From the NCBI GenBank assembly GCA_033032865.1, contig JAWHQI010000121.1:6014001-6078000 (forward strand): a stretch of 64,000 nucleotides of DNA, written 5' to 3'. The stretch's first letter is position 1. The number at the start of each line of letters is the position of its first letter. This document shows, piece after piece, positions 1-11,653 of the stretch. The position numbers and the translations under genes were made by a program. Below the pieces are notes generated by a model, which saw nothing but the letters and a program-made list of their open reading frames with translations, had not been told where the DNA came from and made no database searches. The DNA is from Dactylorhiza incarnata (taxonomy: Eukaryota > Streptophyta > Magnoliopsida > Asparagales > Orchidaceae).

Positions 1-2426
1 TTTAGTGATTCCCAAGGCCCATGCAAGTGCTCTGTAAAATCTTGGGATTCTTCTAAAATAAATTTATTCAAAAAAGAGGTTTATTTGGGCATGTTTTGGA
101 ATTCAAAATGAGGTTTGTTGGAGGATTTTTGGGAGTTAAAACGAAATACAAATAATGATTATTTGACGTTTTAGAATTTAATATGGGCATTATTCAAAAT
201 AAGGTTTATATTCTAAAGAACTTATAAGCATTAAGTTATTCGAGAATTGTCGGAAGAAATCTCGCATTCATCCAATCTTCTAAAAATGTGAATCTTACAT
301 TTAGAAATTAATAATGCCCATGTTATTTTGGAGGGACGAATAGTTACAGATCGGTGGTGTAACTCAGGATAATTGGAAATATGAAGTCGGGATCTTATTC
401 GAGGCAAAATTAATAAGTTAGACCAACCTGAGAGGCTCGGTAAGTGATCTCTCACAAATCTCGGGGACCGTTTTATTCCTAATCCCTCAACAAAGAAAAG
501 ATTATATGATGGTGGCGTGTTAAAGTACTTTTGAATCATAAATACGAGGGTCTGTGCGAGTAAATGAGAAACTAACAATGTGGGCCCTAAATAGGATAAT
601 CCCCCAACTCAAGTAGAGGGTTCTGGACCCTTCCGATATCCTAAATATCCTGTAATAAGATGGTGGAATCTAACGCACTAAGAAGACTCCTAAGAACAGA
701 GTGAAAAGCTAAGCTCCTATGAACAGAGATGGAACAGAACTTTCCTCCTATGAATGGATATGGAACTGAAGCCTCCTAATAATAGAATGATGGATTACTA
801 GCCCTTTTATTTAATTGTACTTTCTTTTACTCCAGTCTTGTACTGGTCCAGTTCCATTCAGTACTTTAATTGATGTCCTTTCCATTCCATTTCTTTTAAG
901 TCCAACTCCAGTCTCGTACTGGTCTAGTTCATTTCAGTATTTTATTGCAGTTTGTCAGTTCAGTATTTTTACAGTTCAGCATTTCATTTCTGCAACTTAT
1001 TCTGGTGGCACTTTTCCTTACCAAGCTTAATTAAATGCAATTTATTATTGATACATTTCTAGCTCGGGCCCGGCTTCGATGGGCGGTTGACCTTCCGGTA
1101 GAGCATTAGTTGTGGTTAAATTATTCCTCCAGGGTTAGCCCCAAATAATGTGTCCCCACGCTCACTGCTCTCCTTGCCCAAGGATGAGTCGCATGTCACT
1201 TTAAGGAGGCCGCCCGCCCGAATTAGTTAATGTCATGTAAGGCAAGCCGTCGTAGACCCGAAATGTACTTCTTACTATTGAAATGTTTGTAAACTTGCTT
1301 ACGATAGAAAGTGGCGGGCCAGTAACACCCACAGTCTATTCGTACCATGGAGGGAGGGTTGACGACTCATGGCGACAGGGAGATGTGTACCATGGGAGAA
1401 CGACCGTTCTGCACCCCGTTGGATTGCCTCCACTAGTCGCCCTAAATTTCCAGAATTCAATTGATGTCGCTCACATCCAAGAGTACACTCCGTTATAAAA
1501 TGGGGCCTTTGTAGTGAGGTATGATCACACCTAGAAGTGGCAGGACTGGCCACAGTCACAGACGGCCACATCGGTGAGGCTTGCAGGGTTCGCTACCCTG
1601 CTGGAAAAAAACGGTCAAAATTATGTCGACATATGGTAAGTTGGTGGGTTATGAACACATGCGGTTTGACTAAAGACTGGGAGTAGTAGTTGATGATTTG
1701 ACTGCTAGTTGAGCTCTTCTTATACATATATATGATTGTTGATAATACCATAGCTTCCAATCATTTATATGATGATAACTCCTTTTGCTTCAGCTATTTA
1801 TTTATTATTTTGGTACATAGACTCGTCCCCAGGATATGGATCCATTCACAAGAGACAGAGCACCGTGAAGTCCAGTTGCCGCATGACGGTATACCATCAG
1901 TTGAGACTACCTGAGCAGTGGCACCCGTATCATCTCCTGACTTTCGAAATGTGAGTTTTCCATAGCAAAAAGAGTAGCAGAGAGTTCTAGCTATAGTCTT
2001 TTGGAGCCTATAAGGCGGTTATGTATAAACAAGGGATACACTCTTTTGCTTATATATACATATGTCTGGTTCGCCTTCCTTATGATTGCTTCCGCATTGT
2101 GTTCTGATGTGATGTGTTGTATTTCCTTTCCATGCAAGGCGATCATCTAGGGCTCAAATGAGTGGTCCATTGCCACTTAAAGAGTGCTGAGTGGCAATCT
2201 TGGGCAGTAAGACCCTCCTCCTCCGACCCAGAAGCCAGTTTGTGGGGGGATCTTACATCTTGTACTTTTTATAGGTTGGTCTTACAATGATGTAATGATG
2301 TCTCCCCTTACAGAGCAAGTTTCATAAAGTAGAGGTTAGCCCATTGGCTAACACTACCACATGACAACTGCTCTGGGCACAAGAATCCCCTAGGTCGTGA
2401 ACTATTACCAGGAGGGGGTTCTTACA
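1..2426. mobile_element. Unclassified LTR-like repeat, possible end of a Ty3/gypsy LTR
   Basis: No open frame above about 115 codons and no recognisable protein domain on either strand. The block ends with GGGGGTTCTTACA at 2426, and the copia integrase reading frame of element H begins at the next bases without a linker. That is what one expects if an LTR ending in CA inserted into H. AT-rich stretches near 1720-1800 and 2035-2065 could hold a promoter. The gypsy assignment is a guess from overall texture; the left end lies outside the window. Confidence 0.3.
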
Positions 2427-3700
2427 TGCATAGTGATGTATGCGGACCCATGAGTTCTATGGTTAGAGGTAGGTTTTACAACTTTATTAAATTTACCGAT
2501 GATTTCAGTAGATATGAATATGCATATCCTATGAAGTACAAATCTCAATCCTTTTAAAAGTTCAAGTATTCAAGAATGAAGTGCAAAATAAACTAAGAAA
2601 AATAGTTCAAGCACTTTGATCTGATCGAGGTGGTGAATACTTAAGTCAGAAGTTTTATGGCTGTCTTAGAGGTCGTGGTATTGTATCACAACTCACTTTA
2701 CCTAGGAGACCACAACATAATGGTGTTTTTGAGAGAAGAAATCGTACCTTATTGGACATGGTGCGATCTATGATGAGTCAAACAGATCTTCCCATTTTCT
2801 TTTGGTGATACAGTCTAGAGATTGCAACTCTTATACTAAACTATATTCCTACTAAAATAGTTCAAAAGACACCATATGAGATATTGATTGGGAAGCAACC
2901 TAGCATGACTTTCATAAAGATTTGGGGTTGTGAGACATACGTGCAACATCAAATGTCTGACAAACTTCATGTCAAATCAGATAAATGTTATCTTGTGGGG
3001 TATCCTAAGGAAACTAAAGGGTACTAGTTCTATAAACATTCTGAATATAAAGTGTTTGTCACAAGTGCTAGTGTTTTTCCAGAGAAGGAGTTCGTATATA
3101 GAAAATTCTACCAAGATAGAACTTGAAGAAGTTCAAGATCCACAAGCAATGAATGAACCTGAGAAAGAACCAGAGTAAGGACTACAAATTGTTGTTGCTA
3201 GAGAGCCTGCTCAAGAAACGCAAGTCCTACATAGATCTGGTACACTGCGATTTGAACCTAATAGTCCCAATCAAGTTTTGTGTTTTGCTCAATGAAGGTG
3301 TCGTATGCAGGAAGAGTTTGAAGAAAAAGATAGTGGTTGATTCTACAACGTAGGCCGAGTATATTGCTTCTTTTGAAGTAGTGAAGGAGGCTATATGGAT
3401 TAAGAAATTCTTCGGCTAGTTAGATGTAGCTCCTAACATTATTGATCTCGCAGATCTCTATTGTGACAATTATGGTGCAATTATCCATGCTAAGAAGCCT
3501 AGATCACATCAGTGCTCCAAGCACATACTATGGTTATTTCATCTCATTCGAGAGATATTCGATCATATTGATGTGAACATATGCAAAATACCGACTGATG
3601 ACAATATAACAGATCCACTGACAAAAACACTTTCTCAGAGAAAGCATGATGGTCATACTAGATCACTTAGTATTAGATACCTAAATTATCGTTTCTAATG
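2427..3700 (+). pseudogene. Element H pol remnant: integrase and RNase H, RT missing
   Basis: Translation starts in the integrase core with HSDVCGP, then FTDDFSRY, and continues through frameshifts to LLDMVRSMMSQTDLP and KTPYEI near 2870. Around 3180-3340 the frame collapses, and the next recognisable segment is RNase H: AEYIAS near 3355, a CDN-type site near 3465, and KIPTDDNITDPLTK near 3590-3630. The whole reverse transcriptase between them is absent, so this copy was internally deleted. Several frameshifts and stops show that it is old. The integrase wording differs from that of A, C, D and E, so H is a different copia lineage that I do not name. Confidence 0.75.
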
Positions 3701-4367
3701 GAAGGCTTGTGGTTCTGACTTTGTCGGTTTTAAGTTTATGTGATGACTCGTACTATAATTTTATTTATATATTTCAAGACATGTCTTTTGTTGTGTTTAT
3801 TCATTTCTATACATATAGATAAATTGAACATAATAAATGCCCTTATATTTCATATTTCATAGGAATTCAAGTATGTGACTTGAATGGGAGATCCTACATA
3901 TAAATAAAACATCATTCTTAAATGGTCCCTAGTCGAGGTATCATTATCGCAATTGGGCAATGATGATAGATTTAATACTAGTGTGTGAAACTGACTGATG
4001 ACCGAGTCTCATCTATCTTGATATTGGATATCAAGTCATCGTGCATGTACTTGTTACAGAACAAGTTGTACTGGAAAGACCCACTTTTGTGTTTTCTTTG
4101 TAGATTATTATATACGTGTCACAAGTAGTTCTCATAGTGATAATGGTGTATGTTTTCCTTTGACTTAAAGTCACTGCATTCATTATGTGAGGAAGAGCGT
4201 ACTTAGATGCCATCTAATGTCTTCTCTTGAGAAAGCTTGACCATAATAGTGGTTATTGGATATGTTTCATAACATGTGGATGGTTGTGAGTGATGTAGAT
4301 AGGATTTGTCCTCCTATATAATAGGGTTAACATCCATTGGCCCCTTAATATAGTAGGACTATGAACT

Positions 4368-5875
4368 TGTTGGGAATCTTGCCCACATGTTTCCTGATTT
4401 GAAGAAGTCACCAAGTCAAGAATACTTCACTTTGTATTTGATCACATATCTAGCTTATAAATCTCAAGATCACTAAGTACAATGTCGTCGAGAAGATATA
4501 GTATCATCGACAAAGTATGCTTGTCGTCACAATAATGAGCAAAGCTAACGTAGAGAAACTGTCAAAGGAAAGTATGTCGTTGAGAAGATGGAGTATTGTC
4601 GACATCAATATAGTGGCCATATCGTCAAGAAAATACTGCGATTACGACGACAAGATAAAAGAAGGAAGTTCACAATGACACAGTCAGAGATGGCATATCG
4701 TCGTATATGCAGAAATGCTAGTATGTCTCGTATCGTCGAAATACCAGCATCAGAGGCAGAAGCAAGGAGACTTGAAGGTTTACCAAAGCACAAGGCGTCG
4801 ACAAAGGCCTGTCGTTGAGATATTATCCATGTCGTCGTAATGATGGAAATATCGTCAAGACAGATTCACAGGTTGCAGACGCGCCCCGTCAGCATTTTTT
4901 TTCCGCCGTCTGATTGTCAAATCACCGCGTGCTCTCATTTAATGAAGGCATCAGGGCGTGCTTCTATGGAATGGAGGTCTGACACTTAAAGAAACTTTTT
5001 CAGAAGACCGTTGGGGATCTCGCAGTCCTATAAAAGGGAACAGGGATGCCCTAGAAATCCTCTCCTGCGAACTTGAAAAAGAATCCCGTTGCTACGTTTC
5101 TATAGAACAGTATTTTTCAGCGGAGAAGAAGAAGACCAAGTAGAGAACAATCATCAAGCATTCTCTGAAGAATGTGTCATCTGATCGACTGATAAGAAGC
5201 CATTCCTCACAGGGCTAAGTGAAGAGATTGAAGAAGACCTAAGCTGTCAAAGAACTGAATCAATAACTTCTTCTTCAATCTCAAGTGACCGATCTTCATC
5301 CGGCAGAAGTAACAGTCCTTATTACTGTAATTTGTTGTAAGGCTTGCGGGCCATTCTGTAAGATCTGTTTTCAGATCTACTTGTCTACCTTGAGGGCTGG
5401 AGAGCTGTGAAGCTTGAGGGCCAGGGCAGTGCACTTGCGGGTGCGTCTTGTCGAGCTTGAGGGCTTGGGTGTAGTAGGGGCTTGCGGTCCTAGGTTGTAG
5501 GCACAGGACTTTCGGGTCTGTGTTGTTGTAGGGCTTGGGGGCCTGAGTGTCAAGCTTGCGGGCTCGGGGGCAGTAGGGGCTTGAGGGCCTAGGCTGTTGG
5601 ACTTGCGAGTCCGTGTTGTACGGCTTGAGGGCCAGAAGTTTTGGTGGAGTTTGCCGAGCCTAGCATACTGCTGGGTAGGCGTAGAGGGACAGAGGACTAC
5701 TCAAGAAACCTGGTCTTGAGGAACCTCTATAAATCGTTGTGTCATCTGCCGTTCTCTTTTGATTGTGTGTGACACTCTTGTGATCAGCTAGTTTATCTGA
5801 AAATCACACTAACTCGATCGAAAAAAGCAATATCACCTAACACCCCCCCTCTAGGTGATCGTTCCATTAACAACA
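4368..5875 (+). repeat. Element A 5' LTR
   Basis: Direct repeat of 11654-13156, differing at scattered positions. It starts TGTTGGGAATC and ends AACAACA. U3 (about 4480-4862) carries a dozen or so TCGTC/GTCGA words. TATAAAA at 5029-5035 is the likely promoter. Downstream, 5340-5640 holds a degenerate array of CTTG(A/C)GGG(C/T). Near the end, ATCACCTA and TAGGTGAT flank a C-run. Short frames here are not genes. Confidence 0.9.
5029..5035 (+). promoter_or_regulatory. TATA box of element A 5' LTR
   Basis: TATAAAA in the context CAGTCCTATAAAAGGG, about 660 bp into the LTR and directly after the word-rich U3. The same site is at 12311-12317 in the 3' LTR. Confidence 0.7.
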
Positions 5876-5877
5876 AG

Positions 5878-5889
5878 TGGTATTAGAGG
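5878..5889 (+). other. Element A primer-binding site (initiator Met tRNA type)
   Basis: TGGTATTAGAGG, 2 nt after the 5' LTR. It resembles the usual copia site TGGTATCAGAGC, which pairs with the 3' end of initiator methionine tRNA; C-to-T and C-to-G differences suggest decay. Confidence 0.8.
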
Positions 5890-5944
5890 GAGGTTGATCG
5901 AAAGAAGACTTAACAGTCTGATGTAGATCGTGGAATGACTCACC

Positions 5945-8109
5945 ATGGCCGGTGGAGATCATAATCGAGAAATGAGAAGCATGAAGCTCCCAATCTGCTC
6001 GAAGGAGAACTTTCCCATTTGGAGGGAAAGAGTAAGGCTCTTCATGGAGGCAGCTGATCCAAGAATTTACTTGACAGTCCAATGGGGCCCCTTCATCCCC
6101 ACAACTTCCTCCACCATTGATCCAACACAGAAGGTGGCGAAGAAATATGAGGACATGACCAAGGACGAGCTGGACTTGGCAGGTCTAGACAAGAGAGCAC
6201 AAAACGTCATCGTTAGTGCCATAGATGACTCAACCGTCGAGAATCTAATTCACTGCAGAACGACCAAGGAGATGTGGGACTCCCTGATCGTATATATGGA
6301 GGGCACGGAAGAGGTAAGGGATGATAGGAAATCCCTCCTCAACAAGGAGTATGAGGCCTTCAAGAAAGGCAAGAATGAAATAATCTCCAACTGTTATGAG
6401 AGATTTTTCAAGATTGTGAATGGACTGAAGAACTACGAAAGAGTTTTTACCAACTCTGATCTAAATGACAAGTTCCTCAGATCCCTCACAAAGGAATGGG
6501 ATATCAAGATCTGTGTCATCAGAGAGATGGGTCAGTTGGGCATCATAGAGCCCAAGAACCTGTATGGAAAGCTGTTGTCCCATGAACTTCAGCTCAACAC
6601 CAGAAAGGCTGAAGAAGAAAGCTCCAAGGGGAGCTCAAAAGACAGGTCCGTGGCTTTAAAATCCAAGAGCTCGAGGAGATCCAAGAGCAAGATCTCTGCT
6701 TCTCAGGACAGATCTGAGAGCAGTGAAGAATCTAAATTCAGCTCCTCAAACTCTGATGACACTGACAGAGAGGTGGCTCTCCTCTCAAAACTGTTCAAGA
6801 AGTTGATACACAGAAGGAGAAGAGAAAACCGTAGAAGCTCCTCGTCAAGCTCCAGGAGATCTAACTATCGCGACAGATCCAGAGCCCCCAGGGAGGACAG
6901 GTATAAATCTAACTCTAGTAAATATGATTTAAATAATACTGTTTGCTATTCCTGCAGCAAGACAAGTCATATGGCTGCCGACTGCCCCTCTAAGAAAAAG
7001 GAGTCAAGAAACCATGAAGAAAGAAGAAGCTCAAAGAGCAAGAGGAACCCAGAAAAAGGGTTCATGGACAAGAAGAGCAGAACACTGAGTGATTCTGACT
7101 CAAATTCCTCGGGGACAGAGGAAGATGCGCTTATCGGCCTGATGGCCATCAGTGAAGGCAACCAGGATGATAACTCTCCTGGAAAGGTAAATCACAAAAC
7201 TTCTCTATCTGACACTGATTCTGAATAAGTAGCAGATTCTTTGCATGATGATGAGGGCATGTCTGCTGTCAACAGCACAGCCTCAAGATCCAAATATGAT
7301 GTTGAATCTGAACTAATAAAGCAATATAAAGCATTGTGGAAGGCCTTTATAGGTAGTAAGAAACTCCTCAAGGTCTAGACCAAGGAGCTAGATTCCTTGA
7401 AGCCTGTTCAATCTAAGCTCCTGGAGACAGCTGAAAGGCTGGCTGTCATGAGCAAAGAAGTGGACAAATTCAAGGAAGCCATAAGGCTTAAAATGCTGAA
7501 TTAGGAAAGAAGAACAAGGTCATTAAGGACCTTGAAGAAATGTTGTTGGCTGAGAAGAAACTTGCATCCAGCTTCTCTATGCCCAAAACTATCCTCCCAA
7601 TAATTGACACCTTCTCTGGACAGTTCAGAGCTGGTGTTGGTTTCAAATAAGAGACAATTGCGGGCCAAGATTCTGAAGCTAGGCCTTCCTATAAGAAGGT
7701 GCTGGGGTCAAGTCCTTCAGCCCACAGACCTGCAGCAATAACAGCCAAGAACTTGGGGGGAGCTGTTCCTACAAAGCCTGCTCCCAAGAGGGTAAACCAA
7801 AAGGTGGTGAGACCAATTCCACCCCAGATTCACTCACCTGAGGTTCACCCAACATCTGTTAGGCATGAAGCATTCTCTTCTGCTCATCAGCACTGTCATC
7901 CCAGTCAGATGATGAAGCAGAAGAGGAGATACAACAGATATGAGTGCTGGTGCTGCTGGAAAGTAGGCCACTTTGCCTTGGACTATTGGTTCAACCCAAC
8001 AGTGATCAATCCAAGGAAAGTGCAGAACCCTCAGAGGTTTGCTGTTCCATCATATCAACCTAACAGAAACCAAGGACCCAATCCTTATTGGGTGCCTAAG
8101 GGGAAGTAA
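5945..8109 (+). pseudogene. Element A gag (capsid/nucleocapsid), broken
   Basis: Gag of a long-gag copia element. The ATG at 5945 opens 427 codons: the capsid-like region (FPIWRERVRLFMEAAD near residue 23, EMWDSLIVYMEG near 110), a Ser/Arg-rich linker, and a complete zinc knuckle CYSCSKTSHMAADC (CX2CX4HX4C) near 6943-6984. In-frame stops follow at 7226-7228 and about 7376 (TAG for a likely CAG), with a frameshift near 7500 in a coiled-coil-like stretch. The last part, 7699-8109, has a second knuckle at about 7943-7985 in which the final Cys is Tyr. It ends WVPKGK then TAA. Gag packages the RNA in cytoplasmic particles (family knowledge). Confidence 0.85.
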
Positions 8110-11100
8110 TTTGTTTTGCAGGTAGGTCCAAATGCCAACCAATCTCCAATTTGGTATTTGGACAGTGGCTGCTCTAGGCACATGACTGGAGTCAGAAAGT
8201 ACTTAAGAGAGTTCACCCCTGTGGATAATGGACCAACCGTGATCTTTGGAGGTTCAGAAAAGGGTGTGACAAGAGGCTACGACAGTATCTCTAATGGTTT
8301 AGTTACCATCACAAAGGTGGCTTATGTGGAGGGGTTGAAACAAAATCTCATAAGTATAAGTCAACTTTGTGATTTAGGATTTATTATTACTTTCCACAAG
8401 GATAAGTGCCTAATTAAGAAGTCCTTAGATTCTGAGGCCACCTTAACTGGCACTAGGAGTGGAAATATTTATTACTTAAATTTTCTTAATACAAATTCTT
8501 CAATGCCTATTTGTCTTGTGGCTAATGATAAATAGGCTCTTTGTGTACAATGGCACAAGAGACTTGCACACATCAACTATAAGACAATTAGCAAGCTTTT
8601 CTCACAAGACTCAGTTAGGAATGGACCTAATATTAAGTGCATCAAAGATGGTCCCTGTAAAGCTTGCCAACTTGGGAACCAGACTAGGACCAACTTTAAA
8701 AGCATTTCAAACAAAGAGTCCTCTAGATGCTTGTTTCTACTGCACATGGATTTGTTTGGTCCTATGTCAGTTCTTAGCTTAGGAGGGAAGGCCTACACCC
8801 TTGCAGTTGTCGATGATTACTCAAGGTTCACTTGGGTATTCTTCCTCAAAAAGAAATCAGATACTCTAGATATCTTGATAAATTTTGTCAGGCAGATCCA
8901 GAATGAGATGGACTATACTGTGGTCAAATTCAGAAGTGATCATGGGACAAAATTTCAGTCAGGGGCCATGACAGAATTCTGCCAAGAACTAGGTATCTCC
9001 CAAGAATTCTCCTCTCCTCGAACCCCACAATAGAATGGAGTTGCAGAAAGGAAGAACAGAACCGTGATAGAGGCAAGTAGGACCATGCTAAGTGACTCCT
9101 CCTTACCAGAATACTTCTGGGCAGAGGCTATCAACACTGCTTGTCTTGTGATAAACAGGGCCTCAATCATCAAAAATCACAAGAAAACTCCCTATGAGCT
9201 AATGAAAGGCAGAAAACCAACCCTATCCTACTTTAGGATCGTTGGCAGCAAATGCTATGTCCTTAATAATGAGAAATCCAAACTAACCAAGTTTGCTGAG
9301 AAAAGAAGTGAGGTTATTTTTGTTGGATACAACTCCTCTAGCAAGGCATACAGGGCATACAACCTAAATACCCAAGCAGTGGAAGAATCTGTTCATGTTG
9401 TATTTGATGAGACCAACCTCATTCACAGAGGCTGGTCTAGTTCTCTAGTGAATGCAGGTACTAAAGAGAAGATGGAAAAACTATGCATTGGTGACCAAGC
9501 TGGAACCTCAGCCAAAAGTAAAGTTCAGCCAGTAGAAGTTGAGCTTGAAATAGAAGATGTAGAAGACACAGAAACAGCAGAAAAGGTGCAAACTGAACCA
9601 CCTGCAACTGAAGAAATCCCCAGGATACTGCCAGCTACCTTGAAACAAGTAAAGGATCATCCACAGGAGCAAATAATAGGAGGTGTCAACCAAGGAGTGT
9701 TGACAAGAAGCAGAGCTCTAAATAAAGCTCCATATTTGAGCTTCCTCTCTCAAATTGAACCTAAGAAGTTTGAAGAGGCAAATCAAGACCCATTCTGGAT
9801 TCAGGCAATGCAGGAAGAGCTGAACCAGTTCAAAAGGTATAAAGCATGGAAACTAGTTCCTAAACCCTAAGGACAAAACATTATTGGAACCAAATGGGTC
9901 TACAGGAATAAACTGGATGAGAATGGAGTAATCACCAAGAATAAGGCAAGCCTGGTAGCAAAGGGTTGCAGACAGGAAGAGGGGATAGATTTTGATCATA
10001 CATTTGCTCTAGTAGCCAGACTGGAAGCAATAAAGTTGTTTCTGGCCTATGCAGCCTACCAAGGTTTCAAAGTCTACCAGATGGATGTGAAGTCAGCCTT
10101 CCTAAATGGTGACCTCAAAGAGGAAGTATATGTAGAGCAGCCCTCAGGTTTTGTAGACTCTACTCATCCTGATTATGTTTACTTTCTTAGAAAAGCACTG
10201 TATGGCTCCTAGAGCCTGGTATGAGACCCTGTCAAGCTTTCTAATTGAGAACAAGTTCTCAAGGGGAAAGATTGATAAGACATTGTTCCTAAGGGAAGTG
10301 AAGGGCAAGATATTGCTTATGCAGATCTATGTAGATGACATCATCTTTGGCTCTACAGATAACAATCTCTGCAAAAAGTTTGCCAACTTGATGCAGGGAA
10401 AGTTTGAGATGAGCAGTATGGGTGAGAGCTCAAATACTTCCTAGGTCTCCAAGTGAAACAATCTGAAGATGGTATCTTCATCTCCTAGAGCAAATTCACT
10501 AGGGATCTAGTCAAGAAATTTGGATTGGAGAGTGCTTCTTCAATGAAGACTCCAATGGGAACCAATGTGTCTCTGGACAAGGATGAGAAGGGCATTCCCT
10601 TTGATGAAACCAAGTACAGATGCATGATTTGTTCTCTTCTTTATCTAACTGCAAGTAGGCCTAACATAATGTTTGTTACATGTGTCTGTGCTCGATATCA
10701 GGTGAACCCTAAGGAATCTCATCATGTCTCTGTCAAGAGAATCTTAAGATACCTAAAGGGTACATCAAATCTTGGCCTATGGTACCCTAGGAACAATAAG
10801 TGTGAACTGACTGGCTACTCAGATGTAGATTATGCAGGGTGCAAGGAAGATTGGAAGAGTACCTCAGGGACATGTCAATTCCTGGGTTGAAGACTGATCT
10901 CATGGAGGAGTAAGAAGCAGACAAGTGTACCAATCTCAACAGCAAAATCAGAGTATATCTCTGCTGGGAGCTGCTGTGCCCAACTGCTATGGATTCAGCA
11001 TCAACTAGAAGACTACAATCTAAAGATGACCAAAACACCCATGTTTTGTTACTCTTCAACTGCAATCTCAATTGCTAAGAACCCTGTCTCACACAGCAGG

Positions 11101-11274
11101 ACTAAGCATATTGAGATCAGGTGTCACTTCATCAGGGAGCACGTGGAAAATGAAGATATCACCCTTGAGATTGTCTCAACAGACAAACAAGTGGCTAATA
11201 TATTTACAAAGCCCCTAGATGAAGCTAAGTTTAACTTCTTCAAATTCCAATTGGGAATGTTAAACTTAGAGTAA
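8110..11274 (+). pseudogene. Element A pol: protease, integrase, RT, RNase H, broken
   Basis: Standard copia order. Protease has LDSGCSRHMTG near 8158. The GAG-pre-integrase segment has WHKRLAH and CKACQLG near 8550-8680. Integrase has HMDLFGP (about 8746), RSDHG (about 8932) and GVAERKNRT (about 9038). RT starts near 9880 and has YVDD at 10328-10339. RNase H has STAKSEY near 10940 and ends at 11274. Lesions: TAG at 8533, TAG at 9031, TAA near 9868, a deletion of roughly 10 bp near 10205 just before [10 protein letters not shown] near 10486 and TGA near 10888. Several stops replace CAG in related copies. It cannot make a working polyprotein. Confidence 0.9.
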
Positions 11275-11337
11275 TCTCTAACTTATTCTTCACTAACTAG
11301 CTGCAAAAGTCAGAATAATCTGCAGGGAAGAAGTCAG

Positions 11338-11653
11338 AAAGGGGGAGAAATGGTATCAATGTATGTGATGAGACCAATCTTAAGAAGGCCTCCTCAACAT
11401 AGGGGGAGACATCAATGTATGTGATCAAGACCAATCTCAAGAAGGCCTCCTCAACATAGGGGGAGCAAAGAAATAGGGGAAGCTACAAAGAGCGATGAGA
11501 CATCAAATCCAGGTGGAGCTACATGCTTCATGTACTCAGAAAGCTAAGTAAAATATTACATGCTCACATGCGTTATTTAAGATTATAATGTTTTTTTTGT
11601 CAAGTGTAAGTAGTCTTGAATTGAGATTCTGACTTCTTCAAATAGGGGGAGAT
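11338..11653 (+). repeat. Element A polypurine-tract array with 56-bp tandem repeat
   Basis: Between the pol stop and the 3' LTR lie AAAGGGGGAGAAA (about 11338-11350), two copies of a 56-57-bp unit at 11355-11410 and 11411-11466, each ending CATAGGGGGAG, a weaker AATAGGGGAAGC near 11470, and AAATAGGGGGAGAT abutting the LTR at 11653. The last is the expected plus-strand primer site. Multiple polypurine tracts are known for SIRE/Maximus elements. Confidence 0.8.

Noticed and set aside
815..1571. Short frames of 70-90 codons on both strands
   Set aside because: No recognisable motif, overlapping on both strands, in repeat-like sequence.
4588..5143. Frames of 61-76 codons in the A LTR
   Set aside because: The same sequence recurs in the 3' LTR; they overlap U3 words and the TATA region.
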